Source: Pontibacillus chungwhensis
GTDB taxonomy: Bacteria; Bacillota; Bacilli; Bacillales; BH030062
Length of the DNA: 64,000 nt
Direction of reading: 5' to 3'
Assembly: GCF_030166655.1 (NCBI RefSeq)
Contig: NZ_CP126446.1
Coordinates: 3,472,001 to 3,536,000 of the forward strand
Positions 46,562 through 55,727 of this stretch are shown one piece after another (position 1 is the stretch's first letter; each line of letters begins with the position of its first letter). The position numbers and the translations under genes are program-made. The notes below the pieces were generated by a model that was not told the origin of the DNA, searched no databases, and was given only the letters and a program-made list of their open reading frames with translations.

Positions 46562-47059
46562 TTACGCTTTCGAATCAAACATCGAACGATTTGATTCGCT
46601 TTTCGCTTGCTGTCCCTTCGGATTTCCGTAATTCATATTCTTCGTTTGAGGCTGAATCATATTAAGTGTGAGGTCTACAAACTGAAGCGATTGTTGTGTG
46701 AGCTCGGTGTTCAGCTGTTCCTGTTCTTTCAACTGTGCAAGAACCATTACAAAGGACTCAAGCAAATCAGCTAACGCTTGTTTCTCTTCGCCCTCAGGTA
46801 ACACACGTAACATAGCAGAGACCGTGTACTCTTCTGTTTGGGGAGAATGGAACCGAAACCATTCTCCTACCAGCTGCGCTCGCTTACTCTCCATTCCATT
46901 AATTCCCTGCACATGCTTTCGTTCCTGAACAAGTAATGTCTGGATTGTATCGATATCATCTGATTTCAGCGCTTCTGTTTTCTTTTTAGAGAGCGTTAGC
47001 AAACTCTCATGCAAAGCGTAGTGCTTCTTTAATACTTCCAAAATAGGTTGTACGGACAC
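46562..47059 (-). CDS. flgN: FlgN-type flagellar chaperone (YvyG)
   Basis: GTG start at 47059 with AGGAGGGG 8 nt upstream. The 165-residue helical protein has the FlgN-like N-terminus (ILEVLKKHYALHESLLTLSK) and a variable tail. It should bind FlgK and FlgL before export. Position between flgM and flgK supports this. Confidence 0.88.
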   Translation of the reverse strand: MSVQPILEVLKKHYALHESLLTLSKKKTEALKSDDIDTIQTLLVQERKHVQGINGMESKRAQLVGEWFRFHSPQTEEYTVSAMLRVLPEGEEKQALADLLESFVMVLAQLKEQEQLNTELTQQSLQFVDLTLNMIQPQTKNMNYGNPKGQQAKSESNRSMFDSKA

Positions 47060-47075
47060 GCGTCATGCCCCTCCT

Positions 47076-47339
47076 TTAGCGATTCTTCCAAAAGTTGACC
47101 ATACTCGCTGCTGTCTGCTTCGCATCAACCTGGTATTCACCTGAATCGACCTTTTGTTTTAAGGATTCAATGTGCTGCTTTCTCGTTTCTTTCGCTTTCT
47201 GGTGTTCTTGCATCTGTTTAGCTTCATTCGAAATTTCTATTTTATCTTTTTTAGCGGACGTTTCTCCCGCTTGTTGTTGAGTATTTATGTTCTTCCTATA
47301 AGGGTTAAAGTTTGAATGATTTGGTCCGTTGATTCTCAT
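47076..47339 (-). CDS. flgM: Anti-sigma-D factor FlgM
   Basis: Start taken at ATG 47339 (MRINGPNHSNFNPYRK), with GAGGTG 6 nt upstream. The 87-residue protein has the FlgM C-terminus (IESLKQKVDSGEYQVDAKQT). It holds SigD inactive until the hook is finished. A SigD promoter lies upstream. Confidence 0.93.
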   Translation of the reverse strand: MRINGPNHSNFNPYRKNINTQQQAGETSAKKDKIEISNEAKQMQEHQKAKETRKQHIESLKQKVDSGEYQVDAKQTAASMVNFWKNR

Positions 47340-47387
47340 TCCGCTCACCTCTTTCTAATTTCGATCCGTGTAAAGAGTCTACCCTTT

Positions 47388-47414
47388 ATATCGGTATAGA
47401 AACGGATTTCTTAA
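47388..47414 (-). promoter_or_regulatory. SigD promoter of flgM operon
   Basis: TTAA, 15 nt, ACCGATAT on the minus strand, just after the yvyF stop region. One mismatch each in -35 and -10. Confidence 0.75.
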
Positions 47415-47421
47415 GTGAGTC

Positions 47422-47823
47422 TTATTTCTCAAAATTGTAGTAGGTTGAAACTTTTTTGTCGTTCCCTTTAAGACTTTCAACCTTCTCTTCCTGCTCAAGA
47501 TCGCTTCGAATGTCTTCTGAACACTCACCACATATTTTACCATCTGTGATAAGTGATTGACACCGTTCACAAGGATAAGCCATATTCGGAAACATAGATG
47601 TCCGTAACCGCTGCTCCTTCACAAACTTCATAATCAAATCTCGATCTACTCCAGTCGCCTCAGAAACCTGATCAATTGTCGCTGCACGGTTCTTTTGCTT
47701 TCGAATAAATTTATACACTTTATCAAACTCAGCTTCTTCTTCTTTATAGCAATTCGGGCAAATATCCTTTACATTTTTCACAAATAACGCATTACAGCGC
47801 GGGCAATTCGATAACTCTCCCAT
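47422..47823 (-). CDS. yvyF: Zinc-ribbon flagellar-operon protein YvyF
   Basis: Start taken at ATG 47823, with AGGGAGG upstream. The 133-residue protein has CPRCNALF, CPNC, CERCQSLI and CGECSEDI, likely two zinc ribbons around a helix-turn-helix-like part (TIDQVSEATGVDRDLIMKFV). Function is not established. Placement between comFC and flgM as in B. subtilis. Confidence 0.88.
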   Translation of the reverse strand: MGELSNCPRCNALFVKNVKDICPNCYKEEEAEFDKVYKFIRKQKNRAATIDQVSEATGVDRDLIMKFVKEQRLRTSMFPNMAYPCERCQSLITDGKICGECSEDIRSDLEQEEKVESLKGNDKKVSTYYNFEK

Positions 47824-47905
47824 AACCAAAGTCCTCCCTTTTCTCTCTACTTCTTATATCGACAACATAGCGAGAATCAAAAGGGGGAAAGAATGAGTTT
47901 TTCAG

Positions 47906-48571
47906 TTATCCTCGGATTAGGGTATAAGAAAAAACAGTTGATGCTCCCGCTTCTTTTAGGAGGTGAGCTGCATGTTGAAGCGTTCTGCCTGTTGTGTAGA
48001 TGTCATCGATAAGAAGAACTGGTTTTGAGATAGATGCGTTAAGCGAAAATGGATTCTCTGTGGTCATCCGATCCCGACGAGATTTTTTCGATTGTTTCTC
48101 AGAATGGATTCTACTTAAAAGATTTCCCCTTTGAAGTGGCAAAGCGTTCGCCAGAGCCTCAGATTGATTGAACCCTCGTTCTACCATACGCTCATCCGAA
48201 AGAGGAACTGGTACAAGAATTGTTTCTTCAGATACTCTCAGAGTCTCGAACCGCTTCTTGAAATCTTCCATAAACAAATCAACTAACACATAATCCCCTC
48301 GGTACTTCCACTTAGCCACAACCTCTTTCAGAAAATCGTTATACTTGTAAAGAGAGACATTCCAATCAAGACCAGCCCCTCCCCATCGAACACAGTCTTC
48401 ACATATATCTTCACTATCCATCTCCCGAGAACACTGAGGACAGGTAGGCCCCTGAATGAGCACCATCTGCTCCTTACAGCCCTGACAGATCACCTCATCC
48501 TCCGGGAGCTTAAACAGATTATTCCAATTCACCTCTTTTATAATCTCAGCATCACACCATAAACAATGCAT
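47906..48571 (-). CDS. comFC: Competence-associated phosphoribosyltransferase-like ComFC
   Basis: The 221-residue protein has N-terminal zinc-binding Cys pairs (CLWC, CQGC, CPQC, CEDC), VPVPLSDERMVERGFNQ, and the PRPP motif VLLIDDIYTTGRT. ComFC is needed for DNA uptake. Its ATG directly follows the comFA TAG (TAGATG), so they are coupled; comFB is absent from between them. Confidence 0.92.
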   Translation of the reverse strand: MHCLWCDAEIIKEVNWNNLFKLPEDEVICQGCKEQMVLIQGPTCPQCSREMDSEDICEDCVRWGGAGLDWNVSLYKYNDFLKEVVAKWKYRGDYVLVDLFMEDFKKRFETLRVSEETILVPVPLSDERMVERGFNQSEALANALPLQRGNLLSRIHSEKQSKKSRRDRMTTENPFSLNASISKPVLLIDDIYTTGRTLQHAAHLLKEAGASTVFSYTLIRG

Positions 48572-49987
48572 CTACTCCGCCCCCTTCTCAGCCAACTTAT
48601 TCATACGGCGAATCGAATCTCGTGCATTAACCATTCCATCAGAAGCACCATTATGAAAGAACACAACATCCCCTGAAGGATCATCCGGGCTCCGCCCCGC
48701 ACGACCCGCTATCTGAACAAGTGCCGCTTCATCAAACACATCATGCCCAGCATCAAGCACCGCTACATCAATAGACGGAAACGTAACCCCTCGCTCCAGA
48801 ATCGTCGTCGTAATCAAAAGGTCCACCTCTTTTTCACGGAAGCGCTGAATCTTCGTCTCCCGTTCCGGATCTTCACTGTGAGCAGCTATACTACCAGGCA
48901 ACTCAATCGTTAACTTCTCAGCTTTTTCAATAGTAGAAGCAAACAAAAGAACCCGACGCCCTGCCTTCTTCTTTTCTTGCAGCCACACTTTCAAACCTTT
49001 TGGCACAACACGCCTCTTCAAATCAAAACTAGAACGAAAAACCGGAACAGGCAGTGGATGACCATGAAATCGTTGAGGTACAAAAACAGTAGGAAGAATA
49101 TTAAGGTGAGAGCGAATTTTGAGGTCTAACCGAGGAGTAGCCGTGAGGTAAATAAGAGAGCCATCTGTTTTCAACGCTCTGGCAGAAGAGTACGGAAGCA
49201 TAGGATCAGAGTGATAAGGAAAAGCATCCACCTCATCAATAATCATCACATCAAAAGCCCTTGCGTAATAAAGTAGCTGATGAGTCGTCGCCAAAAGGAA
49301 CTGAGCCCCCTCATCCACCTCCTCACTCCCCCCATAACGAGCCACAATCTTAATATCAGGGAAAGCACGAGCAAACCGAGGCCTCAACTCCCGAACCACA
49401 TCAGCCCGAGGCGTAGCCAAACAAACCCGCTTCCCCTCCGCAAAAGCCTTCTCAAGCCCAGCAAACAACATCTCCGTCTTCCCAGCACCACAAACCGCCC
49501 AGACCAAAAGACGAGACCGCTCATCAACCGCCTCCCGAATCCGACCCGAAGCAGTACGCTGATATCGCGAAAGCTCCCCCTCCCAAGCACAAGCATTACT
49601 CAAACATGGAAAAGAAGCCCGCGGCCCCGTCCAAATATAAAGAGAAGAACAAAAACTCACCCGCCCCATCACCACACACTTCCGACAATACACACAATCA
49701 CCACACCGACAAGGCCAAGAACCAAAAAAACGCTGCACCCGGTTCCCACAACGATGACACGTATAGTCAAAATGTTTCTTCGTAATAGCAGGAATTTTCG
49801 TAAGATACTTCTTCTGAATAAGTTCATCCTTATCAACAGGAAGCTGATGCTCAAGCAGAAGTTTACCAGAGAGGGTAAGAGAATAAGGGGATTGTTCATC
49901 AGTAGAATCATTCGGGGATAACGGCGAAACAACCAAAAACTGCCTATCATATCGGCCATCCCACCAATTGATCAAACGTTTGATCAA
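48572..49987 (-). CDS. comFA: Competence DNA-uptake helicase ComFA
   Basis: TTG start at 49987 with AAAGGAGG 7 nt upstream; the start lies inside a 20-bp palindrome. The 471-residue protein has a zinc finger (CHRCGNRV...CRCGDCVYCRKC), Walker A AVCGAGKTEM, DEAD-like MIIDEVDAFPYHSD, motif III TATPR and motif VI QIAGRAGRS. It is the ATPase that drives single-stranded DNA entry. The plus strand over this gene is strongly A/C-rich. Confidence 0.93.
   Translation of the reverse strand: MIKRLINWWDGRYDRQFLVVSPLSPNDSTDEQSPYSLTLSGKLLLEHQLPVDKDELIQKKYLTKIPAITKKHFDYTCHRCGNRVQRFFGSWPCRCGDCVYCRKCVVMGRVSFCSSLYIWTGPRASFPCLSNACAWEGELSRYQRTASGRIREAVDERSRLLVWAVCGAGKTEMLFAGLEKAFAEGKRVCLATPRADVVRELRPRFARAFPDIKIVARYGGSEEVDEGAQFLLATTHQLLYYARAFDVMIIDEVDAFPYHSDPMLPYSSARALKTDGSLIYLTATPRLDLKIRSHLNILPTVFVPQRFHGHPLPVPVFRSSFDLKRRVVPKGLKVWLQEKKKAGRRVLLFASTIEKAEKLTIELPGSIAAHSEDPERETKIQRFREKEVDLLITTTILERGVTFPSIDVAVLDAGHDVFDEAALVQIAGRAGRSPDDPSGDVVFFHNGASDGMVNARDSIRRMNKLAEKGAE
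49968..49987. promoter_or_regulatory. Perfect 20-bp palindrome at the comFA start
   Basis: TTGATCAAACGTTTGATCAA equals its own reverse complement. It includes the TTG start and codons 2-6, so it could be a protein site or an mRNA hairpin hiding the start. Confidence 0.6.
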
Positions 49988-50239
49988 GAAGATTCCTCCT
50001 TTATTATTTAATTAATAAAGCTCTTAGAAAAAGAAATTCAGGATAGAAAATAGAGGTAATAAAATAATCTAGAATGAAGTAATAGAATTTGTTTTTAAGG
50101 TTGGAATAAATGTAAACGAAAACGAGGGGGAATGATTATAAATAAGTAGATTCTCACAAAGGTATCAAAACCATTAAGAGGTTGGAAATGGGAGGTTTTA
50201 AGGAGTATCTTAAAGCGGCCGTTAACCAAAATTAAGCCA

Positions 50240-50366
50240 GGGGTGGCAGCGGGACTGCGAGACTCCCGCGGGGCAAGGAGCCTAGGCAAGACCCCACAGA
50301 GAGCGCAAGCGAACGAGGAGGCTTGCCAGCTCCCCGCAGGAAAGCGAGTAGTCCCGCAGCCACCCC
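50240..50366 (+). repeat. Dispersed ~127-bp inverted-repeat element, copy 2
   Basis: Ends GGGGTGGC/GCCACCCC; contains TGCGAGACTCCCGCGGG, AAGACCCCACAGAGAGCG, CGAACGAGGAGGCTTGCC and CAGGAAAGCGAGTAG. It lies in the degV-comFA gap; the rest of 49988-50239 is AT-rich with no clear feature. Confidence 0.92.
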
Positions 50367-50396
50367 AAGCACTCCACAAAAGCAAAGGCCTACCAG

Positions 50397-51239
50397 CTAC
50401 CGCTCAAACCACCCAATACCAAGCGCACCCTCACCTAAATGCGTCCCAATAACAGGCCCAAAATAACTAAGCACAAACTCAACATTCGGATACTTCTCCT
50501 GAAGCTCATCCAAAATCTCCTGCGCATCCTCTTCACGATTCGCATGAATAATCGTCGCCTTCATCGGCTGCCCCTTTTCAGCAACCTCTTCAAACAACCC
50601 TTTCACACGCTTAAGCGCCTTTTTGCGCGTACGAATCTTTTCAAACGGAACAATTACCTTGTCCACAAAATGAAGAACCGGCTTCACCTGAAGCAAACTC
50701 CCCACAAGCGCCTGGGCACCATTCAAACGTCCACCACGATGGAGATGAGAAAGATCATCTACCATAAAGTAAGCCCGTATCGAAGACTGCATCTCATTCA
50801 CGCGCGCCATAATCTGTTCAGGCATCGCTCCATTATCAGCCATCTCAGCCGCTTCTAACACATAAAAGCCCTGAACCATACAGCTAATTTCAGAATCGAA
50901 CACATGAAGGTCAATCGAATCCACCATATCATCCGCACTCGCAATTGCCTGATACGTTCCGCTAATGCCACTTGAAAGCGTGATCGCCACAACGGCATCA
51001 TACTCAACCGAAAGCTCTTCTAATTTATTCGTTACAACGCCAATCGAAGGCTGAGACGTCTTCGGCAGTTCCTGAGCACCGCGCACCATATCGTAGAAAT
51101 CCGAAGCGGACAAATCCATTTCCTCACGATACGTTTCTTCCCCAATCGTCACGCTCAGGGGAACCATATGAATGTTCCAGCGGTCCCGAAGCTCCTGAGG
51201 GATGTAAGCCGTACTATCCGTTAAGATCGCTGTTTTCAT
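50397..51239 (-). CDS. degV: DegV-family fatty-acid-binding protein (YviA)
   Basis: Start taken at ATG 51239 (MKTAILTDSTAYIPQEL) with GGGAG upstream. The 280-residue protein has the DegV signatures TDSTAYIP, QPSIGVV, ITLSSGISGTY and the His in PVIGTHLGEGALGIGW. Such proteins bind acyl chains, some acting with fatty acid kinase. Position between degU and comFA matches B. subtilis yviA. Confidence 0.93.
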   Translation of the reverse strand: MKTAILTDSTAYIPQELRDRWNIHMVPLSVTIGEETYREEMDLSASDFYDMVRGAQELPKTSQPSIGVVTNKLEELSVEYDAVVAITLSSGISGTYQAIASADDMVDSIDLHVFDSEISCMVQGFYVLEAAEMADNGAMPEQIMARVNEMQSSIRAYFMVDDLSHLHRGGRLNGAQALVGSLLQVKPVLHFVDKVIVPFEKIRTRKKALKRVKGLFEEVAEKGQPMKATIIHANREEDAQEILDELQEKYPNVEFVLSYFGPVIGTHLGEGALGIGWFER

Positions 51240-51410
51240 CTTATCGTACTCCCTTTTCATTAAAATAATTTCCATTATGTATAACCTATGAAGGTTGTCT
51301 AGTCGTTATGAAAAAATCGGTAAAGCTACTCTCATTTTACCGCAACTCCCACCCCATTGCACCCACTAAATTCAATCCCTCAAACCCCTTTATCACAGTA
51401 ACAAACCACA

Positions 51411-51440
51411 GCGTGCCAGACACCCTGCACCCCACTAAAG
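51411..51440. repeat. GTGTCTGACACC-family half element
   Basis: GCGTGCCAGACACCCTGC followed by CACTAAAG, matching the 13551 element. The rest of 51240-51554 shows nothing recognisable; the short plus ORF across it is rejected. Confidence 0.6.
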
Positions 51441-51554
51441 AATTAAAAGATCCTACATCATTTCATTGTCTTTTGACCTTTAGGAAGTACTTTGTAACTT
51501 GAATGGTCTCCCTCCCTAACCAAACCCCAGAGTTTCCGTTATCCAAACACCGCA

Positions 51555-51679
51555 AAGGCGGGCTGGGAAACTGCGAGACTCCTGTGGGAAGAAGAGTTAG
51601 ACGAGACCCCGCAGGGTGGTTTTCCCGAGGAGGCTCGACAGCTCGCCCACGGAAAGCGAGTAGTTTCCCAGCCCGCCTT
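51555..51679 (+). repeat. Dispersed ~127-bp inverted-repeat element, copy 3
   Basis: Terminal repeats AAGGCGGGCTGGGAAACT/AGTTTCCCAGCCCGCCTT enclose TGCGAGACTCCTGTGGG, CGAGACCCCGCAGG, CGAGGAGGCTCGACAGC and GGAAAGCGAGTAG. Confidence 0.92.
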
Positions 51680-51710
51680 ACACTCCCCCTAAATAAACGG
51701 AAACACCCAC

Positions 51711-51746
51711 AAAAAAAGCCCCGAAACCATTCAGGTTCCAGAGCCT
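51711..51746 (-). terminator. Terminator of degU
   Basis: Imperfect stem GGCTCTGGAACC/GGTTTCGGGGCT followed by TTTTTTT on the minus strand. Confidence 0.75.
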
Positions 51747-51754
51747 TCCTCACA

Positions 51755-52447
51755 TTATAATACTTCAACCCAACCGTTCTTAATCGCTGTCACAACAGCC
51801 TGCGTACGGTCGTTTACGTTCATTTTTTGTAAGATATTACTCACATGGTTCTTTACCGTCTTCTCACTAATATAAAGGGACTCCGCTACCCCGCGGTTGC
51901 TTTTCCCGTCTGCAAGTAACTGAAGAACTTCACACTCACGGCGTGTTAGCAGGTGAAGTGGTTTACGGTACTCAATTGTACGGCCTTGCTGGCTGCTTGA
52001 GCCGCTTCGGCTACCATCTTCTGATAGACGACGGTATTCTTTTACAAGATTATGGGTGACACGTGGATGCAAGTAAGAGCCGCCTTCGCTTACGACTTTG
52101 ATTGCTTCAATTAAGGCGTCTGAATCCATTTCTTTTAATAGATATCCTTGAGCACCTGTCTTAAGAGCGTGTGTCACGTAGTTCTCATCATCGTGAATCG
52201 ATAGAATGATAACCTTCATGTCCGGATATTTTGCAATCAGCTCAGCTGTTGCTTGTACCCCGTTCATTTGTGGCATGTTGATATCCATAAGCACGACGTC
52301 TGGGCGATGTTCATCTACTAAAGCCGAAGCTGATTCACCGTCGTCCCCTTCTGCTACTACATTGAAGGATGGTTCAAATTCTAAGATTCGCTTTACGCCT
52401 TCACGAAATAATTTATGGTCGTCAATTAATACTATGTTCGTATTCAT
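51755..52447 (-). CDS. degU: Response regulator DegU
   Basis: Start taken at ATG 52447 ([18 protein letters not shown]), with GGGAGG upstream. The 230-residue protein has a REC domain (phospho-Asp in [13 protein letters not shown], Thr/Ser in ILSIHDD, Lys in LLKEMDSD) and a LuxR-type HTH ([32 protein letters not shown]). It controls exoenzymes, motility and competence. degS is 191 nt upstream. Confidence 0.95.
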   Translation of the reverse strand: MNTNIVLIDDHKLFREGVKRILEFEPSFNVVAEGDDGESASALVDEHRPDVVLMDINMPQMNGVQATAELIAKYPDMKVIILSIHDDENYVTHALKTGAQGYLLKEMDSDALIEAIKVVSEGGSYLHPRVTHNLVKEYRRLSEDGSRSGSSSQQGRTIEYRKPLHLLTRRECEVLQLLADGKSNRGVAESLYISEKTVKNHVSNILQKMNVNDRTQAVVTAIKNGWVEVL

Positions 52448-52638
52448 GGCTCGAGCCTCCCGTGTCCATTTTCCGTTTATTTTTACAATCCTAATTTCAA
52501 TTCTATAAAACAATGATCCCTAAACATTACCTATTATGTTGTTACACAATCGTCTCGGGTGGGAATACTTATCACTTATTCGTAACCATTACATTTTTAT
52601 TATAATATAAAAGATTGGTAGAATATAGTCTTGCCTGA

Positions 52639-53775
52639 TTAGTTCAGGGGCACTTGAATCATGATGATCGTACCTGAACCAACCTGAGAATCAATGGTGA
52701 TCTCCCCATCAAGCATTTCTACCCGCTCTCTCATACCGACAAGTCCGAATGATTTTTCTTTCTTTTGGCTTGTGTCGAATCCTTTTCCATCATCTTTTAC
52801 AATAATGTTCACTAGCGAGCGTTTCAGTTCGAATTTTACCTCAATTCGCGATGCTTCCGCGTGCTTCACAGCATTCTGCACAGCTTCTTGAACGAGTCTG
52901 AATAAAGCTACTTCGTATTTTGGATCGAGACGTTTTTCTACTCCATACGGCGTGAACGGAATTTCAATACTGTTGTACTCTTCAACAGTCGCTAAGTATT
53001 TCTTAAGCGTTGGCACAAGCCCAAGGTCATCCAAGGCCATTGGTCTTAAATCGTAAATAATACGACGCACTTCATAGAGTGCCGATCGGACCATGCCACG
53101 CACTTCCTTAATTTCTTTCAACGCTTCATTAACGCCCCGCTGCCTGAATGTCCGGTCGATTAAGTCAGAACGAAGCATCACGTTTGCGAGCATTTGCGCC
53201 GGTCCATCGTGGATCTCTCGTGATAAACGACGACGTTCCTCCTCTTGTGCCTCAATAATCTGAAGCCCAAACGCCTGCTTTTCCTTCGCATCCTCCAGTG
53301 CCTCTGTCACTTGTCTGAAGTCATCATTTAAGTAGTTAAGAACAACTGATATCTTCCCACCTAATGCATCGGCACGTTCGACCGTATCTTCAAGTTTTCT
53401 TAAGCGACGTTCTAATTCATCTCTTCGTTCCCGGAGTTGTTTTTCCTGCTCACGCTTGACGGAAAGTTGCATTTGGAGTTGATGCGTCTGCTCATACACT
53501 TCGCGAATCTCCTGCTCGGAGTAACGGTCGAAATGCTTACTAACTTCAGATAATCGCATCCTGGAGAAACGCACTTGTCGTTCTAGCGTATCTCCCGCAT
53601 CTATAATTTCAACAACTTGCATTTTCGTGTCTTTCAATTCACGATCAAGTTGTTCGAACTCATTTCGGGACTGCTCGCCGATTTGAAATATTTCGTCTTT
53701 ACTATTTGTCACAGTATCGATCATCTCTTGGATGATGGAATCAAGTGCTTTTTCACCAATTTTACTCTCCGGCAT
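52639..53775 (-). CDS. degS: Sensor histidine kinase DegS
   Basis: The 378-residue cytosolic kinase has a long N-terminal coiled-coil sensor (about 1-180), the HisKA_3 motif SREIHDGPAQML with the phospho-His, and an ATPase domain (DDGKGFD, GLVGMRERVEML). It phosphorylates DegU. No membrane segment. GGAGAC precedes the start. Confidence 0.96.
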   Translation of the reverse strand: MPESKIGEKALDSIIQEMIDTVTNSKDEIFQIGEQSRNEFEQLDRELKDTKMQVVEIIDAGDTLERQVRFSRMRLSEVSKHFDRYSEQEIREVYEQTHQLQMQLSVKREQEKQLRERRDELERRLRKLEDTVERADALGGKISVVLNYLNDDFRQVTEALEDAKEKQAFGLQIIEAQEEERRRLSREIHDGPAQMLANVMLRSDLIDRTFRQRGVNEALKEIKEVRGMVRSALYEVRRIIYDLRPMALDDLGLVPTLKKYLATVEEYNSIEIPFTPYGVEKRLDPKYEVALFRLVQEAVQNAVKHAEASRIEVKFELKRSLVNIIVKDDGKGFDTSQKKEKSFGLVGMRERVEMLDGEITIDSQVGSGTIIMIQVPLN

Positions 53776-53892
53776 AAAACGTCTCCTCCATCTATTTCAC
53801 ATACTCATTCGTTCGACCCATGTCTATTTCTGGGGGTAATTCTTAAAAAAGTTGAAATTTATCTATATTTTGGTAAGAACAGTCAAAATGAT

Positions 53893-53921
53893 TTGCCGTT
53901 CGACATCTACATCTTTATAAT
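53893..53921 (+). promoter_or_regulatory. Candidate SigA promoter of yvyE-tagU
   Basis: TTGCCG, 17 nt, TATAAT, about 25 nt before the start of yvyE. Confidence 0.65.
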
Positions 53922-53946
53922 GAAGTTTTAGGAGGTTAAATGCAAG

Positions 53947-54597
53947 ATGCTAAACAATTATCTGACAGTAAATGGTGAAGGTTTTGAAGAAATTGTTATT
54001 CAGAAGTCTCGTTTCATTGGATATGTAAAACGTGTAGAAACAGAAGAAGAAGCAAAAGCATTTGTACAAGAGATTAAGAAGAAGCACAATAACGCCACTC
54101 ATAACTGCTCCGCTTATATGGTAGGAGAACATGATCAAATACAAAAAGCACACGATGACGGGGAACCAAGCGGAACCGCCGGTGTGCCGATTTTAAATGT
54201 CTTAAAGAAAAAAGGGTTAAAAGACACCGCCGTAGTCGTTACCCGTTACTTTGGGGGGATTAAACTTGGTGCCGGAGGTTTAATTCGTGCCTACTCAAGT
54301 GCAACCTCTGCAGGTCTTGAAACGACTGGTATTGTAAGACGTCAATTAATGCGAACGATGAAAGTGACAGCTGACTACACACTTCTTGGCAAGCTTGAGA
54401 ACGAGCTCAGGAACAGCCAATATGCCATAAAAGGGATTGAATACCTCGAACATGTGGAAATAGAAGTATATGTAGTCGAAGGCGAAGAAGATTCGTTTAC
54501 GTCTTGGATGGTCGATCTCACCAGTGACCAGGCGAAGATTACGCAAGAAGAAGTTTCCTACATGGAAACGGATGTCACGGCTGAAAAAGGAGACTAA
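53947..54597 (+). CDS. yvyE: YigZ/IMPACT-family protein YvyE
   Basis: The 216-residue protein has the UPF0029 N-terminal domain (KSRFIGYVKRV, HNATHNCSAYMVGE, DDGEPSGTAGVPIL, VTRYFGGIKLGAGGLIRAYS) and a C-terminal DUF1949 domain. Function is uncertain; relatives act on translation. Divergent from degS, as in B. subtilis. Confidence 0.93.
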   Translation: MLNNYLTVNGEGFEEIVIQKSRFIGYVKRVETEEEAKAFVQEIKKKHNNATHNCSAYMVGEHDQIQKAHDDGEPSGTAGVPILNVLKKKGLKDTAVVVTRYFGGIKLGAGGLIRAYSSATSAGLETTGIVRRQLMRTMKVTADYTLLGKLENELRNSQYAIKGIEYLEHVEIEVYVVEGEEDSFTSWMVDLTSDQAKITQEEVSYMETDVTAEKGD

Positions 54598-54601
54598 ACT
54601 C

Positions 54602-55648
54602 ATGAAACGCAAAAGAACATCGAAGAAAAAAGTTTTTCTTTGGTCCTTTATTGTTCTTTTCTTATTAGGAGCAGGCATCGTATCAGGATATGGAGCCTAC
54701 TTAACCGACAAAGCGAAACAAGCGACAACAAGCTCTCAGCTTGAGCTAAAGCGTGGCGATATGTCGAAAAAACGTGATGAAATCGTCGATCCATACCAGG
54801 ACAACATCTCGATTCTATTCCTCGGCGTTGACGATAGTGAAAAGCGAGACTATGACAGTAATGCTCGCTCAGATGCAATGGTGCTCGCCACATTAAACGA
54901 GGAAGAGAAATCTATTAAACTCGTAAGCATACCCCGTGACTCTTATGCCTACATTCCACAAATGGACAAGATGGATAAAATCACTCACGCCCATGCCTAC
55001 GGAGGAGTCGATTACGCGGTATCAACTGTTGAGAACTTATTTGATGTCCCTGTCGATTACTATGTACGCCTGAACTTCAATGCATTCGTTGAAACAGTGG
55101 ACACCCTTGGTGGTATCGAGTTTGACGTACCGTTTGATATGACGGAGAAAAATAGTGATGACCAGCATGGCGCCATTCAGCTTGAAGAAGGGCAGCAAGA
55201 TATTACCGGGGAAGAAGCTCTAGCCCTTGCTCGTTCCCGGCAGTATGACAGTGACCAGGCTCGCGGTAAACGACAAATGGAGATTCTTCAATCGATCTTT
55301 GACGAAGCGTCAGACATGAAATCCGTTACCAAATACGGCTCTCTGATTGATTCGATCGGTAACAATATGAAGACAAACATGAGCTTTGATGAAATGAGCG
55401 CACTTCACAATTACGTACTAAACCGTAATATCTCGTTTGAAACGATGCAGCTAGACGGGGAAGGTACCTATATAAACGATCTCTATTATTTCAAAGTATA
55501 CGATGACAGCCTCGCTTCCATTCAAAATGAGTTACAAACACACCTTGATCTAACCCAACCCAATGACACCATAGATGAGAAAAATAAAAAGGATAGCTCC
55601 TATGCTAAAAAATCATCTTCAGAAAAAGAAGAAGACAAAGATTATTAA
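54602..55648 (+). CDS. tagU: LytR-CpsA-Psr family transferase (TagU-like)
   Basis: Start taken at ATG 54602 with AAGGAG upstream, 4 nt after the yvyE stop. The 348-residue protein has a membrane anchor (about 10-32) and an LCP domain with ISILFLGVDDSEKRD, RSDAMVLATLN, VSIPRDSY, GGVDYAV and LARSRQYDSDQARGKRQ. LCP enzymes attach wall teichoic acids to peptidoglycan; tagO nearby fits. Confidence 0.93.
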   Translation: MKRKRTSKKKVFLWSFIVLFLLGAGIVSGYGAYLTDKAKQATTSSQLELKRGDMSKKRDEIVDPYQDNISILFLGVDDSEKRDYDSNARSDAMVLATLNEEEKSIKLVSIPRDSYAYIPQMDKMDKITHAHAYGGVDYAVSTVENLFDVPVDYYVRLNFNAFVETVDTLGGIEFDVPFDMTEKNSDDQHGAIQLEEGQQDITGEEALALARSRQYDSDQARGKRQMEILQSIFDEASDMKSVTKYGSLIDSIGNNMKTNMSFDEMSALHNYVLNRNISFETMQLDGEGTYINDLYYFKVYDDSLASIQNELQTHLDLTQPNDTIDEKNKKDSSYAKKSSSEKEEDKDY

Positions 55649-55672
55649 TAGCAAAAGCTGTCTTAAAATAGG

Positions 55673-55702
55673 AATGGTAGCAAGGAAAACCTTGCTACCA
55701 TT
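55673..55702. terminator. Bidirectional terminator
   Basis: Perfect 13-bp stem AATGGTAGCAAGG/CCTTGCTACCATT with AAAA loop and T-run, between the convergent tagU and glucosaminidase genes. Confidence 0.92.
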
Positions 55703-55727
55703 TTTTATATCTTATTCTTCTGTAGAA

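Noticed and set aside
49280-49921. 213-codon plus-strand ORF
   Set aside because: Lies wholly antisense to comFA; basic Pro/Thr/Arg-rich product is typical of a shadow frame caused by A/C skew.
51308-51502. 64-codon plus ORF between degV and degU
   Set aside because: No ribosome site, crosses a dispersed repeat, no domain.
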